From assembly GCA_934632155.1 (NCBI GenBank), contig CAKTXZ010000035.1, positions 1 through 10,713 on the forward strand: a stretch of DNA of 10,713 bases, in the 5' to 3' direction. The notes under the pieces are model-generated. The model ran no database searches. It was given only the letters and a program-made list of their open reading frames with translations, and was not told the origin of the DNA. This DNA is from an uncultured Clostridia bacterium. Its GTDB lineage: Bacteria > Bacillota > Clostridia > Christensenellales > Aristaeellaceae. Positions 1-6,018 of this stretch are shown piece after piece (position 1 is the stretch's first letter; every line of letters starts with the position of its first letter). Made by a program: the position numbers and the translations under genes.

Positions 1-493
1 CGCCGGGAAAGGGCGTTGCGATGACCATGCTGTCGCGGGGCGCATCGGTCAGCGTAACGTCGAAAAGAACAGGCGCGCCGTCCTTGAAATTGTCCATATG
101 CCCGTAGAGGCGGCGGCTCTGGGCGCTGGTTTCAAAGGTAATCTCATAGCCCTTTCCATGCGCACGAACGCAGCCCCGTTCGCTGGTACAGGGCAGTCCG
201 CGCCGTCCCAGCGGCAGAAGGGACATCCGCGAAGTCGTCTGCTCCCAGCGCTCGCCAAGGTCGATCAGGCTCACGCTGTCCAGCCCCATATAGCCGTTAT
301 CCGCAATGGTCAGCGCCAGCGCGTAAGCGTCCGAGGCGATCAGGTAATAATCCCATTCCTTGATGCGCAGCGGGGAAGCGCGCACGGCGCCGCGGTCGTA
401 GCGCTTTATCAGGCCGGTTGCATATCCCTTCTCCGCCAGCTCGCCGCGCTCGTTCAGCAGCGGGCCGGGCGTTGTCATGCGATGCTGCTTCAT
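1..493 (-). CDS. DUF2804 family protein, N-terminal part (runs off left edge)
   Basis: The reading frame starts at an ATG (493-491) and stays open for 164 codons to the window edge, so only the N-terminal part is present. A purine-rich AAGAGGG lies seven bases upstream and supports this start; a second ATG five codons in (478) is possible. The translation begins MKQHRMTTPGPLLNERGEL and has RIKEWDYY near residue 42 and a TIADNGYMGLDSVSLID stretch around residues 60-76. This pattern (L..D..G.L..., RIKEWDYY, TI.DN.Y) matches my memory of the DUF2804 family, about 330 residues long, with no established function. No signal peptide or membrane segment is visible. It lies 73 bases downstream of the degV-type gene on the same strand with a probable terminator between them, so it may depend on readthrough. 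The family call is from recalled motifs only. Confidence 0.72.
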   Translation of the reverse strand, partial: MKQHRMTTPGPLLNERGELAEKGYATGLIKRYDRGAVRASPLRIKEWDYYLIASDAYALALTIADNGYMGLDSVSLIDLGERWEQTTSRMSLLPLGRRGLPCTSERGCVRAHGKGYEITFETSAQSRRLYGHMDNFKDGAPVLFDVTLTDAPRDSMVIATPFPG

Positions 494-512
494 GCGTCGT
501 CCCTCTTTCCTT

Positions 513-560
513 CCAAATAAAAGCGCCCGCATCGCCGCGCAAAGCACGCGAAGGGGCGCT
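513..560 (-). terminator. Probable terminator after the DegV gene
   Basis: On the minus strand, seven bases after the DegV stop codon, AGCGCCC (560-554) can pair with GGGCGCT (528-522) and is followed by TTTTATTT. The 25-base loop contains a further CGCG/CGCG pairing. Position and T-tract suit an intrinsic terminator, but the stem is only 7 bp with a long loop, so it may be leaky and allow readthrough into the DUF2804 gene. Confidence 0.5.
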
Positions 561-566
561 CAAGCG

Positions 567-1445
567 TCAGATTTTTCTTTCCGTTCCCATGAAACAGCTG
601 GCCAACGTGCCCGGGCCGCAATGCGCGCCGATCACCGGGCCGATCATCTGAATGCGAATATCGCGCAGAGCGGGGATGCGCTGGCGCATCATTTCAGCCA
701 GCCGCTTGGCCTCGTCCTCCGTATCGCCGTGAAGGATGAGCAGCGTCTGCGCCTCCGGGTTTTCGATGTTCTCGGCCGTGCGCTCCACAATTGTGCGCAG
801 CGCCTTTTTCCGCCCCTGCACCTTTTCGGCAGGATCCATCTTGCCGCCCTTGCCCATGCAGATGATGGGCTTGATATCCAGCATGGTGCCGAACACCGCG
901 CTGGTGGAGGAAATGCGCCCGCCGCGGCGCAGATACTTCAGATCGTCCACCGTCAGCCATGCATGCGCGCGCATGCGGTTTTCCATCAGCCAAGCGGCCA
1001 CCTCTTCCATCGGCTTGCCCTGCTCATAGAGCGCGTGCGCCTGCAGAATCAGCAGCGTTTGCGGCCCGGAAATGCTCAGCGTGTCCACCACGGTGAACTT
1101 TCGCGCCGGGTATTTTTGCATCAGCTCCTCCCGCGCCGCGTAAATGTTCTGAATGGTATTGCTCATCTGCGAGGAGAAGGCGACGAACAGCAGATCCTTT
1201 TCGCGCAGGATCGGCTCGAAGTATTCCAGATAGGCCTCCTTGGGGAGCAGCGATGTAATGGGCGACGCGCCCGCGCGCATCTTTTCAAAAAAGGCCTTTT
1301 CGATGCCCAGCCGGCCGTTTTCATCCAGATATTCCTGACCGTCCAGCGCATAGGGCATTTTCACCACGGGAATGTGCTTTTCATCGGCAATGGAGTAAAG
1401 CAGATCGCTGTCGCTGTCCGTCATAAACACATAAGGCTGTTCCAT
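567..1445 (-). CDS. DegV family protein (fatty-acid-binding FakB-like)
   Basis: A 292-residue protein of typical DegV length. Known family members bind a fatty acid and present it to the kinase FakA for phosphorylation and entry into phospholipid synthesis; that role is inferred here by family. Visible landmarks in order: TDSDSDL at residues 9-15, ITSLLP at 63-68 where many members have TSQPS, FSSQMSNTIQN at 90-100 (the SSGLSGT ligand loop in others), the strongly conserved DLKYLRRGGRIS at 168-179, KPII at 192-195, and GAHCGPGTLA at 273-282. No signal peptide or membrane segment is present, so it should be cytoplasmic. AAGGGGGAG lies six bases before the ATG. A promoter at 1597-1625 and a leader of about 145 bases precede it. 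No fakA-like gene is in the window. The divergence in the two ligand-loop motifs leaves the ligand open. Confidence 0.93.
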   Translation of the reverse strand: MEQPYVFMTDSDSDLLYSIADEKHIPVVKMPYALDGQEYLDENGRLGIEKAFFEKMRAGASPITSLLPKEAYLEYFEPILREKDLLFVAFSSQMSNTIQNIYAAREELMQKYPARKFTVVDTLSISGPQTLLILQAHALYEQGKPMEEVAAWLMENRMRAHAWLTVDDLKYLRRGGRISSTSAVFGTMLDIKPIICMGKGGKMDPAEKVQGRKKALRTIVERTAENIENPEAQTLLILHGDTEDEAKRLAEMMRQRIPALRDIRIQMIGPVIGAHCGPGTLASCFMGTERKI

Positions 1446-1487
1446 TGAAAGCTCCCCCTTGCTTCTTCCGTTTTTGTATCAAGCGCC

Positions 1488-1586
1488 GACGGAAGAACCG
1501 CTTTCGCTTCCGTCCCGGCGACAAACCCCGCTTGCATTCAACGTCCGTCGGCCTTCCGCCGACCCGGAGAAACCGCTGCGCGGTTT
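1488..1586 (-). promoter_or_regulatory. Structured leader of the DegV transcript: three hairpins
   Basis: Between the promoter at 1597-1625 and the DegV start lie three short perfect inverted repeats. AAACCGC/GCGGTTT pairs at 1570-1576 with 1580-1586 (3-base loop). GTCGGC/GCCGAC pairs at 1547-1552 with 1558-1563 (5-base loop). GACGGAAG/CTTCCGTC pairs at 1488-1495 with 1507-1514 (11-base loop). None is followed by a clear T-run on the minus strand, so they do not look like terminators. They could be leader RNA structure or members of a short palindromic repeat type also seen at 3428-3555. No riboswitch class is recognised. Confidence 0.45.
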
Positions 1587-1596
1587 TCCTAATCCC

Positions 1597-1625
1597 ATTA
1601 TACCTTGATTGTGTCAAAAAAGCAA
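1597..1625 (-). promoter_or_regulatory. Sigma-A type promoter for the DegV gene
   Basis: On the minus strand TTGCTT (1625-1620) and a perfect TATAAT (1602-1597) are separated by 17 bases. The start point would lie near 1590, giving a leader of about 145 bases. A TTGACA-like hexamer also occurs closer in, but only 9 bases from the -10 element, which is too short to be used with it. Confidence 0.7.
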
Positions 1626-2062
1626 GAAAAACGGCGAAACGCAAAAGGAGCGTCCCATTGCGTCCGGCCGCATGCCCCTGCGCCCGCATAAATCCGGGCT
1701 GTCGCGCTCCTGCGCGCAGCAACGAATACAGCACGGAGCCGATGAAAGCCCTTCGAAAAAGTCCGCGTGCAGAACGGCCTTTCTCCTGTCCCGGCGAAAA
1801 GTCATTGCGTTCATGCACGGTATGCGTTAAAATGAATAGGGTGCGGAGAATGCCGTGGTAAGGAAAAACGAATCGAATCCCCTGCCGATGGACGCAGAAA
1901 TTCCCCGCATTGTACGTGGATATCCGCGGCCCTTCTGTCAGGCGCGCTTCAGAAGCTGACGGGCGTTTGGGGCGTCAAGGTTCCGCTGCGCCGCCCATAT
2001 CGCCCGATTTCGCAGCGCACCGAACAGCAACCATGATAACATGATAAAACGAGGGAAAAGGA
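1626..2062. other. Intergenic region without a convincing gene
   Basis: This 437-base stretch lies between divergent units. Open frames cross it on both strands, but none has a good ribosome binding site or recognisable protein motifs. It holds the plus-strand promoter candidate at 1805-1833. Downstream is a 34-codon frame starting with GTG at 1855 and ending at 1959, with GGAG six bases upstream; it is too short and featureless to call a gene. Two overlapping inverted repeats, CTTCTG/CAGAAG (1932-1937, 1950-1955) and GTCAG/CTGAC (1937-1941, 1956-1960), lie in the presumed leader of the oxidoreductase gene. Confidence 0.5.
1805..1833 (+). promoter_or_regulatory. Candidate promoter for the oxidoreductase gene
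   Basis: TTGCGT (1805-1810) and TAAAAT (1828-1833) are separated by exactly 17 bases on the plus strand. A start near 1840 would give a leader of about 220 bases before the oxidoreductase ATG. Both hexamers deviate from consensus and no better candidate is seen closer to the gene. Confidence 0.45.
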
Positions 2063-3052
2063 ATGAAAAGAATCAAGCTTGGTCAGCTCGGTATCGGCCA
2101 CAACCATGCCGAAGGGCACATGGAGGCATTCCGCCGCCATCCGGAGCTTTATGAGATTATCGGATACGCCGAGACGGATGCATCATGGATTCGCCGCCGC
2201 GGCTCGCTTCCCTGTTACGCAGGCGTACCGCGCCTTTCCGTTGAGGAGCTTTTGGAAAGGAGCGACGCGATCCTTGTAGAAACCGAGGTGGAAACGATCC
2301 TTCCGGCGGCAAAGCTTTGCATCGATGCGGGAAAGCCGATTCACCTTGACAAGCCTGCCGGGGAAGACCTCGCCCTCTATGCCAAGCTGCTTGCGGAGGC
2401 GAAGGCGAAGGGGCTTCCCGTCCATCTCGGATACCTCTACCGCACGGCGCCTGCGGTGAAAAAGGTCTTTTCCCTTGCCGAAAGCGGCGCGCTTGGCGAA
2501 ATTCTCTATGTAGAAACCGCTTTTTCCGCCGCGCGAAGCAAGGATTATCTTTCCTACCTTGAACATTTCAAGGGTGGAACCATGTACATCTTCGGCGCGC
2601 ACCTGATCGATATGGTGCTGCGCCTGATGGGGGAGCCGCAGCGCGTGGAATCCCTTCTGTACCGTACCGGCGCGGACGGCTGCTCCGGCGTCGACAACGC
2701 CACGGCTTTCCTGCATTACAAGAAGGGCGTGAGCGTTATCCGCACCTCCGCGGTGGAGGCGGGCGGATGGTTTCGCCGGGAGCTTACCGTTGTCGGAACG
2801 GAGGGAACCGTCACGGTCATGCCCTTTGAAAAGCCGACCGTCCGCTGGATGGCCAGAAAGAACGGGCGCGAGGACTATTATGATAAGCTCGCCGACCGTG
2901 AGGAGCTTATTCTGCCGACGGAGTTCGACCGTTACGCCGCTTTCCCGCAGGAGTTTTACAACTGCCTGATGGGGCAGGCCAACCCGCCCTATGATTACGA
3001 TTATGAGCTGACCCTCCAGCGTATTCTTCTGAAGGCCTGTCAGGCGCTCTGA
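2063..3052 (+). CDS. Gfo/Idh/MocA family NAD(P)-dependent oxidoreductase
   Basis: A 329-residue cytoplasmic protein, normal length for this family, whose members oxidise or reduce sugars, inositols and related polyols with NAD(P). Domain 1 (about 1-122) is a Rossmann domain with GIGHNHA at 10-16 in the nucleotide-binding loop and HLDKPAG at 94-100, the EKP-type motif that supplies the catalytic lysine (K97). Domain 2 follows, with GGTMYIFGAHLID at 171-183. His180 matches the family's catalytic histidine, but the aspartate usually four residues before it is Ile176. The substrate cannot be told from sequence. GAGGG sits seven bases before the ATG. It is the only plus-strand protein gene in the window and has no transporter or sugar gene beside it. 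Of 39 leucine codons 19 are CTT and 10 CTG, unlike the CTG-rich neighbours, which hints at a different origin. Confidence 0.93.
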   Translation: MKRIKLGQLGIGHNHAEGHMEAFRRHPELYEIIGYAETDASWIRRRGSLPCYAGVPRLSVEELLERSDAILVETEVETILPAAKLCIDAGKPIHLDKPAGEDLALYAKLLAEAKAKGLPVHLGYLYRTAPAVKKVFSLAESGALGEILYVETAFSAARSKDYLSYLEHFKGGTMYIFGAHLIDMVLRLMGEPQRVESLLYRTGADGCSGVDNATAFLHYKKGVSVIRTSAVEAGGWFRRELTVVGTEGTVTVMPFEKPTVRWMARKNGREDYYDKLADREELILPTEFDRYAAFPQEFYNCLMGQANPPYDYDYELTLQRILLKACQAL

Positions 3053-3390
3053 TTTTGCGGAATGCCGGCTTTTCCGGGTCGCCTTTCAGGGCGAATTTCT
3101 TACTTCGAAAAGCACAAGCTTTTACGTTTTGCAAAGCAGGAAGCATTGCGATAGGCTCGGTTCATTGCCATGCCGGCGGCAATCGGCATTTCTTCTTGGC
3201 ACAGCCGGCAGCGCCTCTGGTTGCCGCCGGTTCAAATCCGCATCGCGTGAAGGATGGCACCTCGCTGACGCGCAAAAGCGCCCCGGCCCGCAGGCCGGAG
3301 CGCCCGTATGCATGGAATCCTGCGCCGACTGATGCGCGGCGCGTCTGTCGGTCTGTCTGTCAAAAAAGCCTCGCTAAAGTGCTGGGGATG

Positions 3391-3420
3391 AATGAAGGGG
3401 TCGCAGCCCCTTCATTTTTT
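3391..3420 (+). terminator. Strong intrinsic terminator, plus strand
   Basis: AATGAAGGGG (3391-3400) pairs perfectly with CCCCTTCATT (3407-3416) around the loop TCGCAG, and the stem runs into TTTTTT (3415-3420). The T-run is only on the plus-strand side, so it ends rightward transcription, either from the oxidoreductase gene 340 bases upstream or from an unrecognised small RNA. Confidence 0.85.
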
Positions 3421-3427
3421 ATCCGCA

Positions 3428-3555
3428 GAACCGGCTTTGCCGGTTCGAGGAGCGGTAGGAACGACCGCTTCCGCTATCATTTTCCGACCGTAAGCCATGG
3501 GCTTACAGGAAAATGATGTTTCAAATGCAAGACCGCTTTAGCGGACTTGCATTTG
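3428..3555. repeat. Cluster of four adjacent hairpins
   Basis: Four inverted repeats follow one another with almost no spacing. GAACCGGC/GCCGGTTC pairs at 3428-3435 with 3439-3446. GGAGCGGT/ACCGCTTC pairs at 3449-3456 with 3464-3471, including one G-T. A compound hairpin has an outer 10-bp stem (3476-3485 with 3508-3517) and an inner 7-bp stem GTAAGCC/GGCTTAC (3490-3496 with 3500-3506). A 15-bp stem with a single A-A mismatch pairs 3522-3536 with 3541-3555 around TTTA. They lie just downstream of the PepSY-like gene's stop on its strand. None has a strong T-run directly after it, so their role is unknown: terminator back-up, RNA stabiliser or a palindromic repeat family. Confidence 0.7.
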
Positions 3556-3614
3556 CAGACTGCTGCGCGGCGCGTTTTTTCGTTTTTGTTTACCGTCCTG
3601 GGACGTTTGCGCGT

Positions 3615-5219
3615 TTAACCGTTTCCTATCGCGATGGAATCCAGCGCCGCGCCGAGGATTTCGCCCGTCTGCGCCTGAATCATCACATAGCCCATGGCAT
3701 AGGCGTCCGTTCCGGATACATGGATGTGCCACATGCCGCCCGCATCGGTTACAAATTCAGCCCACAGCGTCCATGCCTTTGTTTCCGCAGGCGAAATGCC
3801 GTACGCCTCGCACAGCGCGTCCACGGCCAATTGCTTTGCCGCCGCTTCGTCGATAACGCCGTTGGGCAGGCAATGGTTATACGTTTCCGCGCTGAAGCCT
3901 GCCGCGCGCATGCGCTCGTCATACGCCGCCGCGTCCTCCGCCGAGAACCAATCGCTCGTCTCCTCCGGGTAGCGCGCGATGATCGGGGCGTTCTGGTCCA
4001 GCAGCGTCAGCACCTGTGTCAGAATCGCCGCGTCATAGGCCTTGGCCGTTGCCCAGCGCCCGTCGGCATATGTCGCGTCCGCTTTGTCAAGGCTCCACTG
4101 TGCGTCGACGGCATTTCCCTGTTCGTCCAGCGAAACGGTGTACACGCCCATCCGGTCGCCCAGCGTATTCGCCCAGCGCCAATCCACGCGCGTATTATGG
4201 GCGTCCGGCATGCCGAAGGTCACCGTCTTCCGTGCAACGGTCGGCGTAAAGAGCGCAAGCATGTCCTCCGTCAGGCCAAAGCGCGCGCGCAGCATGTCCT
4301 TGGCCGCCGTAAGCCGCGCCGCGGCCTCATCCTCCGTCAGGGCGTTTTCCGTCGCGGCCTCCGCGCCGAGGATCTCGCCCGACGGCGTGGCAACCTTCAC
4401 ACGATACCGCTCCGCGCCCTTCACAAAGGCGACGTCATAGTATTTTCCGCCGGCATTCGCCGTCAGGCTGCGGTAAACTGTCCAGCCCTCGCCCGCTTCC
4501 ACGCCCTGCGCCGCAAGGCTCGCCTTGGCCAGCGTCAGCGCCGCCGCTTCGCTCAGATCGTCCGCCGTGGGGGACAGCGTGCGGCCGTCGTGCAGCATTT
4601 GGATGGGGGCAATCGCCGCGTCCAATTCGGCGTAGCGGCGCAGCTGCTCGGCGATCGGGCAGGACGTGATATAGGGCGATTCGTTCTGCGCCTGCCACGC
4701 TCTATAGTACGCGTGCCTGTCCAGCACGGCCTGCAGCTGCGGCGCGCCCCAGACCGGCGCGTTCAGGTCGCCCGTTTCCCAGAGCGCCTTGTCCGTATCG
4801 TCGTGCGACCATGCGGCTGCGGCGTTGCCGCGCGCGTCCACGGAAACGGTGTATTCGCCTGTTTTTTCGGCGTTCACGAATTCGCTGTCGATGGTATAGA
4901 AAATCGTCGTCTCGTTTTGCACGTTCTGCCGCGTGGAAAAGAGCGCCAGCATTTCGCCTGTCAGGCCATACGCCTGCTGCAGCGCGGCGCGCGCCTTTTC
5001 TATTTTGTCATATTGCGGCGCCTTGAGCAGCCCCATGCCCAGCGCGCCGACTGTCAGCATGGTCAGCGCCAGCGCGAACGCCAGCGCGGCAATCGTTTTC
5101 TTTTTCATTTTCTTTCCTCCTTGAATCGCATGCATCACGCGTGCCTCCATTTCCGGGCTGCGGCGCACGCCGGAAAGCTGGGCGTCGATCGCCCGGCGGA
5201 TTGTGTTGTCCGGTTTCAT
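3615..5219 (-). CDS. Sigma-linked membrane protein with duplicated PepSY-like extracytoplasmic modules (putative anti-sigma factor)
   Basis: A 534-residue protein whose ATG overlaps the stop of the upstream sigma factor gene (ATGA), the usual arrangement for an ECF sigma and its regulator. Residues 1-37 form a short charged cytoplasmic segment, 38-64 a single hydrophobic membrane segment after a KKMKKK anchor, and the rest should lie outside the cell. The outer part is duplicated. Module A appears at about 74-141 and 305-380 (GLTGEMLALF.. GEYTVSVD..GNA..AWS and GLTEDMLALF.. GVYTVSLD..GNA..QWS). Each copy is followed by a PepSY-like module at about 218-290 and 454-526, both ending in GEILGA. 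No zinc-binding HxxxCxxC anti-sigma motif is present. Binding of the sigma factor by residues 1-37 is inferred from context. A perfect internal ribosome binding site before Met38 suggests a second product. Confidence 0.8.
   Translation of the reverse strand: MKPDNTIRRAIDAQLSGVRRSPEMEARVMHAIQGGKKMKKKTIAALAFALALTMLTVGALGMGLLKAPQYDKIEKARAALQQAYGLTGEMLALFSTRQNVQNETTIFYTIDSEFVNAEKTGEYTVSVDARGNAAAAWSHDDTDKALWETGDLNAPVWGAPQLQAVLDRHAYYRAWQAQNESPYITSCPIAEQLRRYAELDAAIAPIQMLHDGRTLSPTADDLSEAAALTLAKASLAAQGVEAGEGWTVYRSLTANAGGKYYDVAFVKGAERYRVKVATPSGEILGAEAATENALTEDEAAARLTAAKDMLRARFGLTEDMLALFTPTVARKTVTFGMPDAHNTRVDWRWANTLGDRMGVYTVSLDEQGNAVDAQWSLDKADATYADGRWATAKAYDAAILTQVLTLLDQNAPIIARYPEETSDWFSAEDAAAYDERMRAAGFSAETYNHCLPNGVIDEAAAKQLAVDALCEAYGISPAETKAWTLWAEFVTDAGGMWHIHVSGTDAYAMGYVMIQAQTGEILGAALDSIAIGNG
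5106..5122 (-). promoter_or_regulatory. Internal ribosome binding site inside the PepSY-like gene
   Basis: AAGGAGG (5122-5116) stands seven bases before an in-frame ATG (5108-5106), codon 38. The codons around it read Gln-Gly-Gly-Lys-Lys-Met. Starting here gives a 497-residue protein whose first residues, MKKKTIAALAFALALTMLTV, look like a signal peptide or signal anchor and which lacks the cytoplasmic segment. No comparable ribosome binding site precedes the upstream ATG at 5219, which would rely on translational coupling to the sigma gene. Confidence 0.55.
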
Positions 5220-5731
5220 TCGTCATCCTCTCCTTCCAGCAGGGCACGAAGCTTCTCCCGCCCTTGTCGAAGGCGGGCGGTAACGGTACGCTGCGGCACG
5301 CCCAGCGCCTCGCCGATCTCGCGGCTGTTCAGCCCCTGATAGTAATAGAGCAAAATCGCCTCCATTTGCCTGCGCGGCAGCGCCATCACGGCCAGCGTCA
5401 ATTCGCGCTGCGCGTCCGTCGCCTCGCATACCGGGGGCGGCAGCCGCTCGGGCAATACGGCGCGGTCGACATAACGGTACCACGCTGCGCGTCGCATATC
5501 CTTGCAGGTATTGACGGCGATGCGCGTCAGCCATGTCCTTTCGCTGCATTGTCCGCGGAAGGACGCATAGTGCCGGTACGCCTTGATCAGCGTTTCCTGC
5601 ACGGCGTCCTGCGCCGCGTCCCAATCGCGCAGGTATACGCAGCACAGCCGTAAAAGCGACTGCTCGTATTGCTCCATCCAGCCTTGCAGCCTTTTTTCCA
5701 TGTCCGGGTCAGGGCCCTTGACCGTTTGCAT
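5216..5731 (-). CDS. ECF-type RNA polymerase sigma-70 factor
   Basis: A 171-residue protein of the size and layout of an extracytoplasmic-function sigma factor, which directs RNA polymerase to a stress regulon. Region 2, which binds core polymerase and the -10 element, spans about residues 18-82, with YLRDWDAAQDAVQETLIKAY at 33-52 and TWLTRIAVNTCKD at 66-78. Region 4, which binds the -35 element, spans about 110-165, with LPRRQMEAILLYYYQG at 118-133 followed by a helix-turn-helix, SREIGEALGVPQRTVTARL (136-154). Regions 1, 1.2 and 3 are absent. The frame extends seven codons further to a GTG at 5752, but that stretch contains the AAGGAGGGGG ribosome binding site for the ATG at 5731, so 5731 is the start. 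Its stop overlaps the next gene by four bases. A structured leader lies upstream. Confidence 0.93.
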   Translation of the reverse strand: MQTVKGPDPDMEKRLQGWMEQYEQSLLRLCCVYLRDWDAAQDAVQETLIKAYRHYASFRGQCSERTWLTRIAVNTCKDMRRAAWYRYVDRAVLPERLPPPVCEATDAQRELTLAVMALPRRQMEAILLYYYQGLNSREIGEALGVPQRTVTARLRQGREKLRALLEGEDDE

Positions 5732-5798
5732 GGCGTTTCCCCCTCCTTTCACTGATTAGACGGCAGGCGAGCCGCGAATCGGCATGAGCGGACAAAAA

Positions 5799-5855
5799 GA
5801 AAATAAAAAGAGCGATATAAAGCAACGCTCTCCTCCGGCCCCATGCAGCCGGAGG
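5799..5855 (-). terminator. Tandem hairpins with terminator-like end in the sigma gene leader
   Basis: Reading the minus strand, CCTCCGGC/GCCGGAGG (5855-5848 with 5839-5832, 8-base loop) is followed immediately by AGAGCG/CGCTCT (5831-5826 with 5814-5809, 11-base loop) and then TTTTTATTTTC. The second hairpin with its T-rich tail has terminator form but a short 6-bp stem. It lies about 70 bases before the sigma gene start, so it either backs up the terminator at 5971-6018 or attenuates the sigma gene itself. Confidence 0.55.
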
Positions 5856-5970
5856 CAAAGCGCATTTTTCGTTCCGATTCAGCCAAGCGAAGGGCAGCGC
5901 GGGCGCGCTGCGTTAACCGGCGCAGGACTGCTCCGTGGCGAAAGGGGGCGGGCGGAGGATACGTTTTGAA

Positions 5971-6018
5971 TAAAAAAACGCTCCGTGCCACGGGCGAACC
6001 GCTTCATGGCACGAAGCG
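5971..6018 (-). terminator. Terminator of the rpmE-prfA-SH3 transcription unit
   Basis: On the minus strand CGCT-T-CGTGCCA (6018-6007) pairs with TGGCACG-G-AGCG (5990-5979) apart from one mismatch, and the stem runs straight into TTTTTTT (5978-5972). It lies about 110 bases downstream of the SH3 gene stop and upstream of the sigma gene, separating the two units. Confidence 0.82.

Larger units (their letters stand above)
3053..3614. other. Convergent intergenic region rich in inverted repeats
   Basis: No supported protein gene lies in these 562 bases between the convergent oxidoreductase and PepSY-like genes. Besides the terminator and hairpin cluster listed separately, it contains ATGCCG/CGGCAT (3170-3175, 3184-3189) and an 11-bp stem with one mismatch, GCGCCCCGGCC/GGCCGGAGCGC (3278-3288, 3293-3303, loop CGCA). 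GCGC at 3278-3281 can also pair with GCGC at 3270-3273, so two structures compete. The stretch 3053-3390 is either a long 3' untranslated region of the oxidoreductase mRNA or the body of a small RNA ending at the 3391-3420 terminator; a weak promoter-like TTGCAA-17-TAGGCT lies near 3130. Confidence 0.45.

Noticed and set aside
477..1448. Plus-strand open frame of 323 codons
   Set aside because: It is the antisense shadow of the DegV gene, with no ribosome binding site and no recognisable motif.
1597..1617. TTGACA and TATAAT on the minus strand in the DegV upstream region
   Set aside because: The two hexamers are only 9 bases apart; TTGCTT at 17 bases is the usable -35 element.
1381..1818. 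Minus-strand open frame of 145 codons upstream of DegV
   Set aside because: It spans the DegV promoter and leader and overlaps the DegV start, has no ribosome binding site and no recognisable motif.
3229..3239. GGTTCAAATCC, identical to a tRNA T-loop
   Set aside because: Only three of five T-stem pairs form, and no acceptor stem, D arm or anticodon arm can be built around it.
3055..3516. Plus-strand open frame of 153 codons after the oxidoreductase
   Set aside because: It reads straight through the strong terminator at 3391-3420 and the hairpin cluster, and has no protein-family features.
3513..5339. Plus-strand open frame of 608 codons
   Set aside because: It is antisense to the PepSY-like and sigma genes, rich in Arg, His and Gln with no domain pattern, as expected from a GC-rich antisense frame.
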